The notes under the pieces were generated by a model, which saw only the letters and a program-made list of their open reading frames with translations, was not told the DNA's origin and made no database searches. A stretch of DNA of 44,531 nucleotides from Bacteroidales bacterium (GTDB taxonomy: Bacteria; Bacteroidota; Bacteroidia; Bacteroidales; Bacteroidaceae). A program made the position numbers and the translations under genes. The stretch is from the NCBI GenBank assembly GCA_015654535.1, contig JAATGU010000040.1:1-44531 (forward strand), written 5' to 3'. Numbering within the stretch: the first letter of the stretch is position 1; every line of letters starts with the position of its first letter. Shown here piece by piece: positions 19,209-27,549 of this stretch.

Positions 19209-19254
19209 AACTCTATTAAAATAAATGGTTGTAAATAGCTATAATGTCACTTGG

Positions 19255-19262
19255 CAAACTTA
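19255..19262 (-). promoter_or_regulatory. -7 box of the Tricorn-like gene
   Basis: TAAGTTTG on the minus strand, 47 bases upstream of the start codon at 19208, in the 185-base divergent spacer shared with the ModF-like gene. Confidence 0.5.
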
Positions 19263-19357
19263 CACAAAATAATTGTATTTATATACTGAGTCTGTAATAT
19301 TTTCCTCAATACGTTTTATTCTTTGATCATATTCATAATATTTGGAGAATAAAGCAT

Positions 19358-19365
19358 TACTTTTG
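19358..19365 (+). promoter_or_regulatory. -7 box of the ModF-like gene
   Basis: TACTTTTG matches TAnnTTTG, 28 bases before the ATG at 19394. No spaced -33 element is evident. Confidence 0.5.
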
Positions 19366-19393
19366 CAGTATTTTTGGACTAAAAAGAAACAAA

Positions 19394-20845
19394 ATGCAAT
19401 CAATTATTTGTTTGAAAGGAGGAGTAGCCCGCAACGAGACTTATCGTTTTTCTCACCCTTTAACACTAAATATAGAGGTAGGGGAGCATCTCGCAATAGT
19501 TGGAACCAATGGGAGTGGAAAGAGCTTACTAGTAGATACATTGTTAGGAAAATATCCTTTGAAAGAAGGTACACTGAGTTATGATTTTTTTCCATCAGTT
19601 AGCAATTCTGTCTATGATAATATAAAATATATTGCTTTTCGAGATACGTACGGAGCGGCGGATGCTAATTATTATTATCAGCAAAGATGGAATGCGCACG
19701 ATCAGGAAGACACTCCGATGGTAAAAGATTGTCTGGGAGAGGTAACTGATACGCAGTTACGTGACGAGCTTTTCGGACTGTTTGCTATAGAACCGATGTT
19801 GGATAAGAAACTAATTCTCCTTTCCAGTGGTGAACTTCGGAAGTTTCAGCTGACAAAAACGCTGCTCACTAATCCAAGGGTATTGGTGATGGATAATCCG
19901 TTTATCGGATTGGATGCAAAAACCCGGGACCTGTTACATGAATTATTACAACGGTTGACTTCAAGATCTTCTTTGCAGATTATTCTGATACTTTCCATGC
20001 TCGATGATATTCCTCGTTTTATTACTCATGTGTTGCCTGTAAATGAACGAACTTGTGGTGAAAAAATTCTTCGGCAAAACTACTTGGATAACTATGTGCC
20101 TAGTAATATTCCGGCATTGTCTGAGGAAAAGAAACAAAGCATCATTGATTTGGCGTATAGCGATCAGCTGTTTGCCTCGGAAGAAGTGGTTAAATTGAAT
20201 AAAGTTTTCATCCGTTATGGTGAACGCACTATCCTGAAAGAACTGGACTGGACGATTATTCGTGGACAGAAATGGGCTCTTTCGGGAGAGAACGGAGCTG
20301 GAAAATCAACCTTATTAAGTTTGGTTTGTGCTGATAATCCACAATCCTATGCTTGTGATATCAGCCTTTTCGGTAGAAAAAGAGGAACAGGAGAAAGTAT
20401 CTGGGAAATAAAAAAACATATTGGTTACGTCTCACCAGAGATGCATCGTGCTTATTTGAAGAATCTTCCAACCATAGAGATTGTGGCGTCCGGCTTGCAT
20501 GATTCCATCGGATTGTATAAGAAGCCTCGACCCGATCAAATGGACATCTGTGAATGGTGGATGGATATTTTTGGCATTTTATCCATTAAAGATCGTCCTT
20601 TCCTACAACTTTCATCGGGAGAGCAACGGTTGGTGTTATTAGCCCGTGCCTTTGTGAAAGATCCTGAACTTCTTATTCTCGACGAACCCCTTCACGGGTT
20701 GGATACTTATAACCGAAAAATGGTAAAAGCCATTGTTGAGGCTTTTTGTGAAAGGAAGGATAAAACAATTATTTACGTTACCCATTATGAAAATGAGCTG
20801 CCTGCATCAATAACAGACAGACTCATTTTGAAGAGAAATAAATAG
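19394..20845 (+). CDS. ModF-like protein with two ABC ATPase domains
   Basis: The 483-residue cytoplasmic protein holds two ABC cassettes and no membrane segment, matching E. coli ModF (490 residues) in layout; ModF is associated with molybdate transport but its role is not settled. Domain one: Walker A 'GTNGSGKS', signature 'LSSGELRKF', Walker B 'VLVMDNPFIGLD'. Domain two: Walker A 'GENGAGKS', signature 'LSSGEQRLV', Walker B 'LLILDEPLHGLD'. In domain one the catalytic Glu after Walker B is Asn168, so that site should bind but poorly hydrolyse ATP. No molybdate permease gene is adjacent. An ABC-F translation factor is less likely because the long linker typical of that family is lacking. Its stop is only 2 bases from that of the convergent M48-like gene. 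Confidence 0.78.
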   Translation: MQSIICLKGGVARNETYRFSHPLTLNIEVGEHLAIVGTNGSGKSLLVDTLLGKYPLKEGTLSYDFFPSVSNSVYDNIKYIAFRDTYGAADANYYYQQRWNAHDQEDTPMVKDCLGEVTDTQLRDELFGLFAIEPMLDKKLILLSSGELRKFQLTKTLLTNPRVLVMDNPFIGLDAKTRDLLHELLQRLTSRSSLQIILILSMLDDIPRFITHVLPVNERTCGEKILRQNYLDNYVPSNIPALSEEKKQSIIDLAYSDQLFASEEVVKLNKVFIRYGERTILKELDWTIIRGQKWALSGENGAGKSTLLSLVCADNPQSYACDISLFGRKRGTGESIWEIKKHIGYVSPEMHRAYLKNLPTIEIVASGLHDSIGLYKKPRPDQMDICEWWMDIFGILSIKDRPFLQLSSGEQRLVLLARAFVKDPELLILDEPLHGLDTYNRKMVKAIVEAFCERKDKTIIYVTHYENELPASITDRLILKRNK

Positions 20846-20847
20846 AT

Positions 20848-22356
20848 TTATAGAATGTTGATTCTTTGTAAAAGTTTGTTTGCCCAGTTGCTTTCAGAAG
20901 AAGCCCATGTAGCATCATCGGAACTACGAGTCTGATCTTGGAATTTGGCAAGGTGGTCAATATATTCCTGAAGAGCAGCTGCTGCTTTTGCTTGTTTATT
21001 TAAACGAAGCAGTACTAGAATCTCCTGTTTAGAAGTATTCAGATTGGGCACTTCTGCAATGGATTTTGCTTTCTGAATCAATGATAAACTTTCATTATTT
21101 TTTTCTTCTGTGTTATACATTCCCATATTCGACTTTGCAAGAAGAATGTAATCATCATCCGTTGCCACTTTTTGCTCTATATTCTTGTTAACCAAAATTG
21201 CAGCATCAGCATAACGCTTATTATTGAGTAGCAAAATTGCATTGAAAGTATTTACACCGGACATTGCTTTATTATAAGGATGGCTCACAAATTCATTCAC
21301 TTTTCCTAAACGTTCAATACGTTGATCGAGTTCTGCATAAGATCCATATTTGGAGAGTGTATAAAAATCCCGATGATCTTCATAGTATTTTTTTATCTTG
21401 CTCAGTGCGGAAGGCAATGCTGATGGATCTATATTCTTCAGGGTAAGATATTCCATAGCACACTGGTCAGCAGACTTTTCCTGTGCTCTGCTATAAGTCA
21501 TTCCCATCCTTTTACTTGCTTTATTAAAAATAGCAGATGAAACGAGGGCAACTGCAAGAGTGGCTGTTCCGGGTACATAGTATTCATTTTTAACTGTTAA
21601 GTAATCTTCTGTGGCAGATAAAACTCCGGAAGCGACACTTCCCCAAAAAGCAGCTCTTTTTTCTCGCGCGACTTCTTTATTTACGTTTATTAATGCATGA
21701 TCTAATACATAGTGTGCTACCTCACTGGACATAATAGCTGTTAATTCTTCAGCGGAATCTAAAGTGGAAAGCAATCCTGTACTGATGATTAATGAACCAT
21801 TGGGAAGCATATAACTGTCGGGAGTAAGAGACTTTAGTATATATACATTTAATGTACCTAACCTTTTATCATTAAAATTTTGATAAATAACGGAAGCAAA
21901 AAGAGCATTTACATAGTCCTCTGTATATGGATCTTCATAAAGTAGATGGGAGTTACTTAAATCTTTTAAATAATCGGAAGCCTCTTCATTCAAATCCTGA
22001 CGAACATCGTATTGATATCCTTTATTGAGAAACGTTTGGTAGACGTCGTTTTGCAAAGCTTCGCATTCCCAAAATGATTGATTGTCGGTAGGCTTTAAAT
22101 CTAAAACTTTCATTAAACTATAAGGGATTCCCACCTGTACAGAATTAACAATAACGCAAGCCATGAGGCTTTCATTTTCATTTGTTTTCTGAACTTTTAC
22201 CAACCTGTTTAAGTTGAATGGAGTTCCTGCTTCGAATTCTTCATACTTTTCTTTGAATATTCCATTTATATTGAAGGAAAAACTTTCTATTATTTTTTGT
22301 GCACATACATTATATACTAATAGAGTAAATACGCATAAAAGGATTGTTTTTTTCAT
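20848..22356 (-). CDS. M48-like protein with degenerate zinc motif and TPR-like C terminus
   Basis: A 502-residue exported protein (signal peptide 'ILLCVFTLLVYNVCA'). The middle resembles M48 metallopeptidases: 'NGSLIISTGLLSTL', 'EELTAIM', then the position of HExxH, which reads S-E-V-A-H (Ser211-Glu212-Val213-Ala214-His215), followed by 'VLDH' and a downstream 'EKSADQCAMEYL' that carries the third-ligand Glu293. The first zinc His is therefore replaced by Ser, so the site should not bind zinc normally. The C-terminal half (about 330-500) is helical with TPR-like spacing, as in BepA/LoiP-type relatives that help outer-membrane protein quality control. Either a non-catalytic chaperone-like homologue or a recently inactivated protease. 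A weaker -7 box (TATCTTTA) lies at 22391-22398. Confidence 0.75.
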   Translation of the reverse strand: MKKTILLCVFTLLVYNVCAQKIIESFSFNINGIFKEKYEEFEAGTPFNLNRLVKVQKTNENESLMACVIVNSVQVGIPYSLMKVLDLKPTDNQSFWECEALQNDVYQTFLNKGYQYDVRQDLNEEASDYLKDLSNSHLLYEDPYTEDYVNALFASVIYQNFNDKRLGTLNVYILKSLTPDSYMLPNGSLIISTGLLSTLDSAEELTAIMSSEVAHYVLDHALINVNKEVAREKRAAFWGSVASGVLSATEDYLTVKNEYYVPGTATLAVALVSSAIFNKASKRMGMTYSRAQEKSADQCAMEYLTLKNIDPSALPSALSKIKKYYEDHRDFYTLSKYGSYAELDQRIERLGKVNEFVSHPYNKAMSGVNTFNAILLLNNKRYADAAILVNKNIEQKVATDDDYILLAKSNMGMYNTEEKNNESLSLIQKAKSIAEVPNLNTSKQEILVLLRLNKQAKAAAALQEYIDHLAKFQDQTRSSDDATWASSESNWANKLLQRINIL

Positions 22357-22787
22357 ATTCCATGTATAATTTAATTAGTTATTTCGCTTCTAAAGATATG
22401 TAAAATAATTCTAACAGATAATTATAATAACCTATTTTTTAATTAATATTATATAAGTTATAATTGAATCTTAAATATTTTAAGTAACGTTTGAACGAAC
22501 TATTGATATCCATGAAAATTAAAAATTTAATAAAAGGTTTGTGATATTTATTTTGTAATTACGAAAACAAGATATTTTTTTTAAAATATATTTATATATT
22601 AGCCAAACAGTTAGGTGTATATTTTGTTTATAATGAATAAGTAAAATTGTTGTTTCATGGCAAGCAATATTAATTACCTTTAAAAAAATATTCTTTTATT
22701 ACGATTAGGGCAATCAATCTCTTAACTTAGAATAGTAGGTATTATTGATCTGTTTTTCCAAATCTAGAATTTATAAAACCTAACTAT
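22357..22787. other. AT-rich divergent intergenic region, 431 bases
   Basis: A very AT-rich spacer between the divergent M48-like and barrel genes. It holds a 7-of-8 -7 box for the M48-like gene (22391-22398, minus strand). No coding frame, tRNA or strong hairpin was found. No clear TAnnTTTG box precedes the barrel gene; TATTATTG near 22740 has one mismatch. Confidence 0.5.
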
Positions 22788-25421
22788 ATGGAGCATTTAA
22801 AAGTTCTCAAAAATAAATCATTAATTACTTTTCATTATTCAAAGATTTATGATACGATAATTCATTTTATGAGTATTAGGATTTTTACCTTAGTAATTAT
22901 ATTCATCTTCCATGTGATGGCATTGAATGCGCAAAATGAAGAAGATTCTATCCCTATCCGTTTAGGTGACTTTGTAAAGAAGCCAATATATGAACAAGAA
23001 AAACACACACACGCTCCGTTTCATCTTTGGTTATGGGGAACGCATTATGAACCGTTATATTATAAACCTGTAAGTGCGAAGGTAATAACCCTAAACTCTT
23101 TATTTGGCGGATTATCAGTTGTCAGCCAACTTCCAAGATTGCATATATTAGTTCTGAAAGATAAAAAAGAAAGTTTGTATGTACTTCGGCCGCTTGGTGG
23201 ATCCACTAGTTTCCTTAATTCGAACTTCTTTCGGAGTACTTATGATCTCGATGATTTGGAGGGCACTTATATTGGTGATTTCATCACGCAAGCATTTACT
23301 CTTGTTCATCCTTATGGATTCATCGCTTCAAATAGAATGGCAAAAAAGATAGGTTTAGTTTCCACCCAATCTGATATTGCCTACATTTCAAAAGGCGAAG
23401 CTACTGATACCATTGCAGATGGCAGCAATATTCAGGACAAATTAGTCACAATTATGCGTTTGCCGTTTACGGAAAAGGAGAAGGCGTTTGCTGATGTAGG
23501 AAAGCTTCTTGAACAATTGCACAGAGGAAATACTTATAATGTGGATCAGCAACTTTATATCCGGACACGATTGTTTGACATGTTGATTGGCGACTGGAAT
23601 AAAATTCCCGAATCATGGGGTTGGATTACTTCTTTGAAAAATGATTCTGTTATTTTTAAGCCGATGGTACTCGACCGTAATCATGCTTATCCCAAAATAG
23701 AAGGACTTTTCTTCAAGCCATTATTAAATATGTTAAGTTTAGGGTTTATTCCGAATTATGATGATCGGTTAGGCAATGTGAAAAAATTCAATACCCTTGG
23801 CTTTGCGCTTGATATTGCGCTGACTCAGAAAAGTGGAGAAAGTTTATGGTTGGAGCAAGCAAAGTATTTGCGGACACACTTAACCGATCAGCTTATAAAT
23901 AGCGCTTTTTTGGCATTGCCTAAGGAGGTTCAGGACAAGGAAATGCAGGAAATAAAGAGAAAACTAATAAGCCGGCGTAATAAAGTAGAAGATATTGCGC
24001 ACCGATATTACCTTGCTTTACAAAAAAGACCTGTGATTACAGGAACGGATGAAGATGATCGGTTTGTGCTTAATGAAGACGAAAAGGGAGATTTGCGTAT
24101 TCAGATTTATAATGTGAAATCTAAGCAACCCTATCTGGATCGGCGATACTCTTCTAAATATACGAAAGAAATATGGCTCTATGGTTTGGAAGGAAACGAT
24201 ATATTTGAAGGGAATCGTTCTACCAATAAGATAAAGATATTGGCGATCGGAGGGAAAGGGAAAAATAAGTATGACTTTGCTCAGGATGGAAAAATAAAAG
24301 TCTATGAATCCAAATCTCAGAAAGAAAGATTGGCTGATTCATCGTCTGTAAAGATTGTATATCCCAGTAATGAAGAAGATGCATTAAAGTATGATTATAA
24401 AAAGATGAGTCATAAAAAAGTGTCGGTTACTCCGGTCGGACTCTATGACTCGGATTTGGGAATTAATATCGGAACATCTGTCACCTATACTATCAATGGC
24501 TTTAAAAGACAACCTTATACTCAATGGCATCAGCTTAGTTTTGATTATATCAATGGTTTTACCTATCAAGGAATTTTTCCGGATTACGACGGGAAAAAAA
24601 GTTTTCATGTATCGGCCTTTATAGGTAGTCCTGCTTATTTTTCAAACTTTTTTGGTTTCGGAAATTCAACGGCAGGATACAAAGATGAAAAAAATAAATT
24701 CAATCGTGTGCATATTAATAAGTATGCTGTTACACCAGCGTTTTATTATCAAATAGATAAGGACCAAGAATTTAATATAGCTGGTTCGTTGGAGATTGAT
24801 AAGGTTGATAATCCAAAAGATAGAGACCTTTTTATAAATCAAGTATATGGTGATGATAATGAAATTTTCGATAAAAAGTTTTTTCTTGACCTGAGTGCCC
24901 GGTATGTGTTAGATAAGAAAACACCTCATATAATTTCAAAATACAAGGTGGATCTATCAACAGGATGGCTATTAAATTTGGGAAACATGAACCGCAACGT
25001 TCCGTACGTGAAAACGAATTTAAGTCTAAATGTTCGTTTGATCGAGCATTTGTCTTTCGCCACAGGAATAAATGCCAAAGCCCTATTTTCGGATAAATAC
25101 GACTTTTTTCAATCTGCTACAACCGAGTTGAGAGGCTTCCGCAATAATCGTTTCATTGGGAAACAATCATTATATCAGTTTTCTGAATTCAAATGGGATA
25201 TGGGTAAGTTGAATAATAGTTTTACGCCAGTAAATTACGGCTTATTTGCAGGTGTCGATCACGGCCGTGTGTGGTATCAGGGTGAAGGTTCAAATAGTTG
25301 GCACTCTTCATATGGAGGAGGTTTTTGGCTGACATTATTTCGGCAGTATACAGGTAAATTATCCTATTTTGCTTCCAACGATGGGCAGCGTTTTTTGTTT
25401 CAGTTAGGTATGGGATTCTAA
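22788..25421 (+). CDS. Outer-membrane barrel protein with kinase-like middle domain
   Basis: An exported 877-residue protein. The likely start is codon 28 (ATG at 22869), giving signal peptide 'MSIRIFTLVIIFIFHVMALN'; the longer form has a polar 27-residue prefix. Residues about 90-330 match a Bacteroidota domain usually found between a metallophosphoesterase and a barrel: 'HPYGFIASNRMAKKIGL', 'RTRLFDMLIGDWN' and 'LDRNHAYPKIEGLF'. In relatives the loop reads GDWDRH and later PRDRDQAF, similar to an atypical kinase catalytic loop; here it is GDW-Asn271-Lys-Ile and Leu-Asp296-Arg-Asn. The C-terminal half (about 500-877) is a BamA/TamA-type beta barrel with 'ELRGFRNNRFIGKQSLYQFS' and a final Phe ('QLGMGF'). 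No phosphoesterase domain is fused. Substrate unknown; perhaps an export barrel. Confidence 0.7.
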   Translation: MEHLKVLKNKSLITFHYSKIYDTIIHFMSIRIFTLVIIFIFHVMALNAQNEEDSIPIRLGDFVKKPIYEQEKHTHAPFHLWLWGTHYEPLYYKPVSAKVITLNSLFGGLSVVSQLPRLHILVLKDKKESLYVLRPLGGSTSFLNSNFFRSTYDLDDLEGTYIGDFITQAFTLVHPYGFIASNRMAKKIGLVSTQSDIAYISKGEATDTIADGSNIQDKLVTIMRLPFTEKEKAFADVGKLLEQLHRGNTYNVDQQLYIRTRLFDMLIGDWNKIPESWGWITSLKNDSVIFKPMVLDRNHAYPKIEGLFFKPLLNMLSLGFIPNYDDRLGNVKKFNTLGFALDIALTQKSGESLWLEQAKYLRTHLTDQLINSAFLALPKEVQDKEMQEIKRKLISRRNKVEDIAHRYYLALQKRPVITGTDEDDRFVLNEDEKGDLRIQIYNVKSKQPYLDRRYSSKYTKEIWLYGLEGNDIFEGNRSTNKIKILAIGGKGKNKYDFAQDGKIKVYESKSQKERLADSSSVKIVYPSNEEDALKYDYKKMSHKKVSVTPVGLYDSDLGINIGTSVTYTINGFKRQPYTQWHQLSFDYINGFTYQGIFPDYDGKKSFHVSAFIGSPAYFSNFFGFGNSTAGYKDEKNKFNRVHINKYAVTPAFYYQIDKDQEFNIAGSLEIDKVDNPKDRDLFINQVYGDDNEIFDKKFFLDLSARYVLDKKTPHIISKYKVDLSTGWLLNLGNMNRNVPYVKTNLSLNVRLIEHLSFATGINAKALFSDKYDFFQSATTELRGFRNNRFIGKQSLYQFSEFKWDMGKLNNSFTPVNYGLFAGVDHGRVWYQGEGSNSWHSSYGGGFWLTLFRQYTGKLSYFASNDGQRFLFQLGMGF

Positions 25422-25528
25422 TATGTTTGTGTTTACCTAAATTGGATGAGCACTGAGTCTTGTAATTGTTTGATAGAATATTATTAGTGTCTAGTAAAAC
25501 GATGGAATTTTAATAAAAAAAGGTATAT

Positions 25529-26260
25529 ATGAAAAAATTGATATTGTTTGTTGTTGCTATACTTGTTTTTTGTAGCTGTAGTAATCAAGATGATGCTTCT
25601 TATTATCCAGTTGGAGATATTGATGTAGCTACAGGTACTGATTCTTTAACAGGTAACGCCGTATTAGTGGCCGAAAGCCATAATATTGAGAACCAAGTTG
25701 TTGATACAATTGCGGATTATCCTGATGATAATACTGTAGGGAAGCTAACATTCAAGTATGATATTAAGAATATACTGTCTACTGTGAATCCCACTAATTT
25801 CTTCGATACTGGCAAGTCCTCTTTTGCTATGAGTGTGGCATATAATAGTGATGGTTTTAAGAGTCAATCTATTGCTCCAATATTTAAGAATTCTGATAAT
25901 TCTAAAAAATATAGAGTTAAATTTAGACTTAAAGGTGATTTCCATTTGGCCAATGATGCTTGGCGAATAGACTACATCTATCCGATTCTTTCCAAATCCT
26001 TTCATCCTTATCCCGTGGAAGAATCTAAAGATGTATTCTTTTGCAAGGGAAATGCCATGTTTATGAACTTCTACCAGATGGATGGTTTTAATTCTTCAAG
26101 AAGAGCTGGTACGTTTGATATTGAATATGATAAATGGGATCTTTCTTTTGATGAACTCTATTTTAATTTGTTTGTCAGCTTAACTGGGAATAAATCTTCC
26201 GAACAGGCATATTTAGAGATAGATAAAGATTCATACTTTGAAATATATGAGATACAGTAG
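25529..26260 (+). CDS. Putative lipoprotein of unknown function
   Basis: I do not recognise the family. The 243 residues start with a lipoprotein signal, 'MKKLILFVVAILVFCSC', with the acylated Cys probably Cys17 and SNQDDA following, an acidic spacer that favours transport to the outer membrane and surface in Bacteroides. The rest has no membrane helix and looks beta-rich ('YRVKFRLKGDFHL', 'AWRIDYIYPIL', 'FDIEYDKWDLSFDELYF'). Its layout, a small acidic-linker lipoprotein with beta strands, recalls NigD-like proteins, but I see no decisive match. It lies 107 bases after the barrel gene in the same direction and could be co-transcribed with it. Confidence 0.7.
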   Translation: MKKLILFVVAILVFCSCSNQDDASYYPVGDIDVATGTDSLTGNAVLVAESHNIENQVVDTIADYPDDNTVGKLTFKYDIKNILSTVNPTNFFDTGKSSFAMSVAYNSDGFKSQSIAPIFKNSDNSKKYRVKFRLKGDFHLANDAWRIDYIYPILSKSFHPYPVEESKDVFFCKGNAMFMNFYQMDGFNSSRRAGTFDIEYDKWDLSFDELYFNLFVSLTGNKSSEQAYLEIDKDSYFEIYEIQ

Positions 26261-26340
26261 TGAATATCATAAAGCTCTCTGTTTGACATCAGGAGTATGG
26301 TAATACGAAATAGAATAGGTGGCCTTTCCTAATTATTGCA

Positions 26341-26412
26341 GTCGCTTCGGCGTGACTAATGATAACTTTTAGCGAAGCGGGAAATGGCAGCCGTTTTTGT
26401 GTTTTTACTGCC
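26341..26412. other. Structured intergenic segment, unexplained
   Basis: GC-rich patch in an AT-rich gap. CGCTTCG (26343-26349) is complementary to CGAAGCG (26373-26379), while GTCGC-TTCG-GCGTGAC can alone form a hairpin with a UUCG loop. GGCAG (26386-26390) pairs with CTGCC (26408-26412). It could be an end-of-transcript structure for the lipoprotein gene or a small RNA. No consensus promoter seen. Confidence 0.35.
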
Positions 26413-26483
26413 TATAAAGCTAAAATTTAGTGTCTTTCTAAATTGAGGGGTACTCATAATTACCTGATAACTAATAAAATAAC

Positions 26484-26515
26484 AAAAGCTCCAATCAGTT
26501 AAGATTGGAGCTTTT
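26484..26515. terminator. Bidirectional terminator between the lipoprotein gene and tRNA-Cys
   Basis: Perfect 13-bp inverted repeat AAAAGCTCCAATC / GATTGGAGCTTTT with a 6-base loop. The A/T ends give U-runs in both directions. Confidence 0.88.
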
Positions 26516-26525
26516 ACCCAGTTAG

Positions 26526-26596
26526 AGGTCTCTGGCGGATTCGAACCGCCGTATGCGGTTTTGCAGACCGGTGCCTAGCCACTCGGCCAAGAGACC
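26526..26596 (-). tRNA. tRNA-Cys (GCA)
   Basis: On the minus strand 71 bases fold as a cloverleaf: acceptor GGTCTCT/AGAGACC, D stem GCC/GGC, anticodon loop CTGCAAA (anticodon GCA), T stem GGCGG/CCGCC with loop TTCGAAT, discriminator T, which is the Cys identity base. The outermost anticodon-stem pair is a C-C mismatch. CCA is not encoded. A terminator lies 10 bases beyond. Confidence 0.95.
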
Positions 26597-26783
26597 TTGT
26601 ATCGTTTTGCGGATGCAAAGGTAGCATATATTTCTTAAAATCCAAGCATGAGCTTTATAATTTTGTTTATTCATAGCAACTTTTTTCTCCAAGATCAAGA
26701 GAGGCAACCAGACGAAAAAACACACACCCAATCTCTCACTTCTCACTATTTTAATCCAAACAGTTGTTTATCAATGGACTAAT

Positions 26784-26843
26784 GAGTGATAGATCGTGAT
26801 TTTTTACCATTTATCTCTCATTATCATCCCTCATCTATCACTC
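26784..26843 (-). terminator. Inverted repeat downstream of the HU-like gene
   Basis: GAGTGATAGAT (26784-26794) and ATCTATCACTC (26833-26843) are perfect 11-base complements separated by 38 bases, just beyond the HU-like stop. It may be a weak terminator or part of a low-complexity GATGA/TGATAGAT repeat; there is no clean T-run after the stem. Confidence 0.4.
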
Positions 26844-26855
26844 CTGAATGGTCAT

Positions 26856-27458
26856 TCATTTCTCCTTGGCAAGCATAAAGATTAGTTGATTGCCACGACC
26901 ATTTGAGGTTAGAACTCCCTGACTCACAAACTCTTTTAAGTCCTTTAATGCTTTGTTCTTCAGTATACCGGTGAGCTTTGTATAGTCCGAACGGGTAATG
27001 AAGGGATTCTTATCAAGGTAATCCTCTAATTGTTTTTTCCGTTCCGTTTCTCCTGTTTGTGCCGAGGTATGGAATCCGTAACTGGCACGTTCCACTGTTC
27101 CCTGAGTATGTTTGCGAAACCATGCTGAGGCGCGGAAGTTCACATTGTCGAACTCAATGGAGGAAGCGCGGATCTCTTTTTTGTCTGTCACTGAACGGGA
27201 TTTTAGTTTGGCTGAGAAATAGCCGATGTTCCCAAGTTCTACACTATATCCATTGACCAGATAGGAGGAAATTTTTTCAGTGAGTGAGCTCAGCATTCCT
27301 TCGAGATCGCCAACGGTGAAAGATGCCCCGTGTGAAATGTCCTCCAAGAGTTCACGTGTGTGGATAGTGCCACTCGATACAATGCGCGGGTGAAGGGGTT
27401 GTTTTTCTCCGTCTCCTTTGGGATTCGGGTTCTCTCTCAAATCATACATAGCTGCCAT
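26856..27458 (-). CDS. HU-family DNA-binding protein, long Bacteroidota form
   Basis: A 200-residue nucleoid-type protein. Residues about 25-125 form the HU/IHF fold: 'RELLEDISHGASFTVGDLEG' is the helical dimerisation part and 'LGNIGYFSAKLKSRSV' the start of the beta arm. The C-terminal 65 residues ('ITRSDYTKLTGILKNKALKD') look like a small winged-helix DNA-binding segment. Ordinary HU has 90 residues, so this is the two-domain form common in Bacteroides. It starts with ATG at 27458 or codon 4. A long structured leader and a good promoter precede it, suggesting control after transcription starts. Confidence 0.85.
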   Translation of the reverse strand: MAAMYDLRENPNPKGDGEKQPLHPRIVSSGTIHTRELLEDISHGASFTVGDLEGMLSSLTEKISSYLVNGYSVELGNIGYFSAKLKSRSVTDKKEIRASSIEFDNVNFRASAWFRKHTQGTVERASYGFHTSAQTGETERKKQLEDYLDKNPFITRSDYTKLTGILKNKALKDLKEFVSQGVLTSNGRGNQLIFMLAKEK

Positions 27459-27549
27459 AAATAGTAGTTTTTAAGTGTTTACTAAATTAAAAACGGGAAG
27501 CGTTGGTCTGATAACTAGATTAGTAGTAAAGGCTAATAGCTTGTTCCTG

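Noticed and set aside
26522..26746. 74-codon open frame covering tRNA-Cys
   Set aside because: Its coding sequence runs through the tRNA; the tRNA cloverleaf explains the region.
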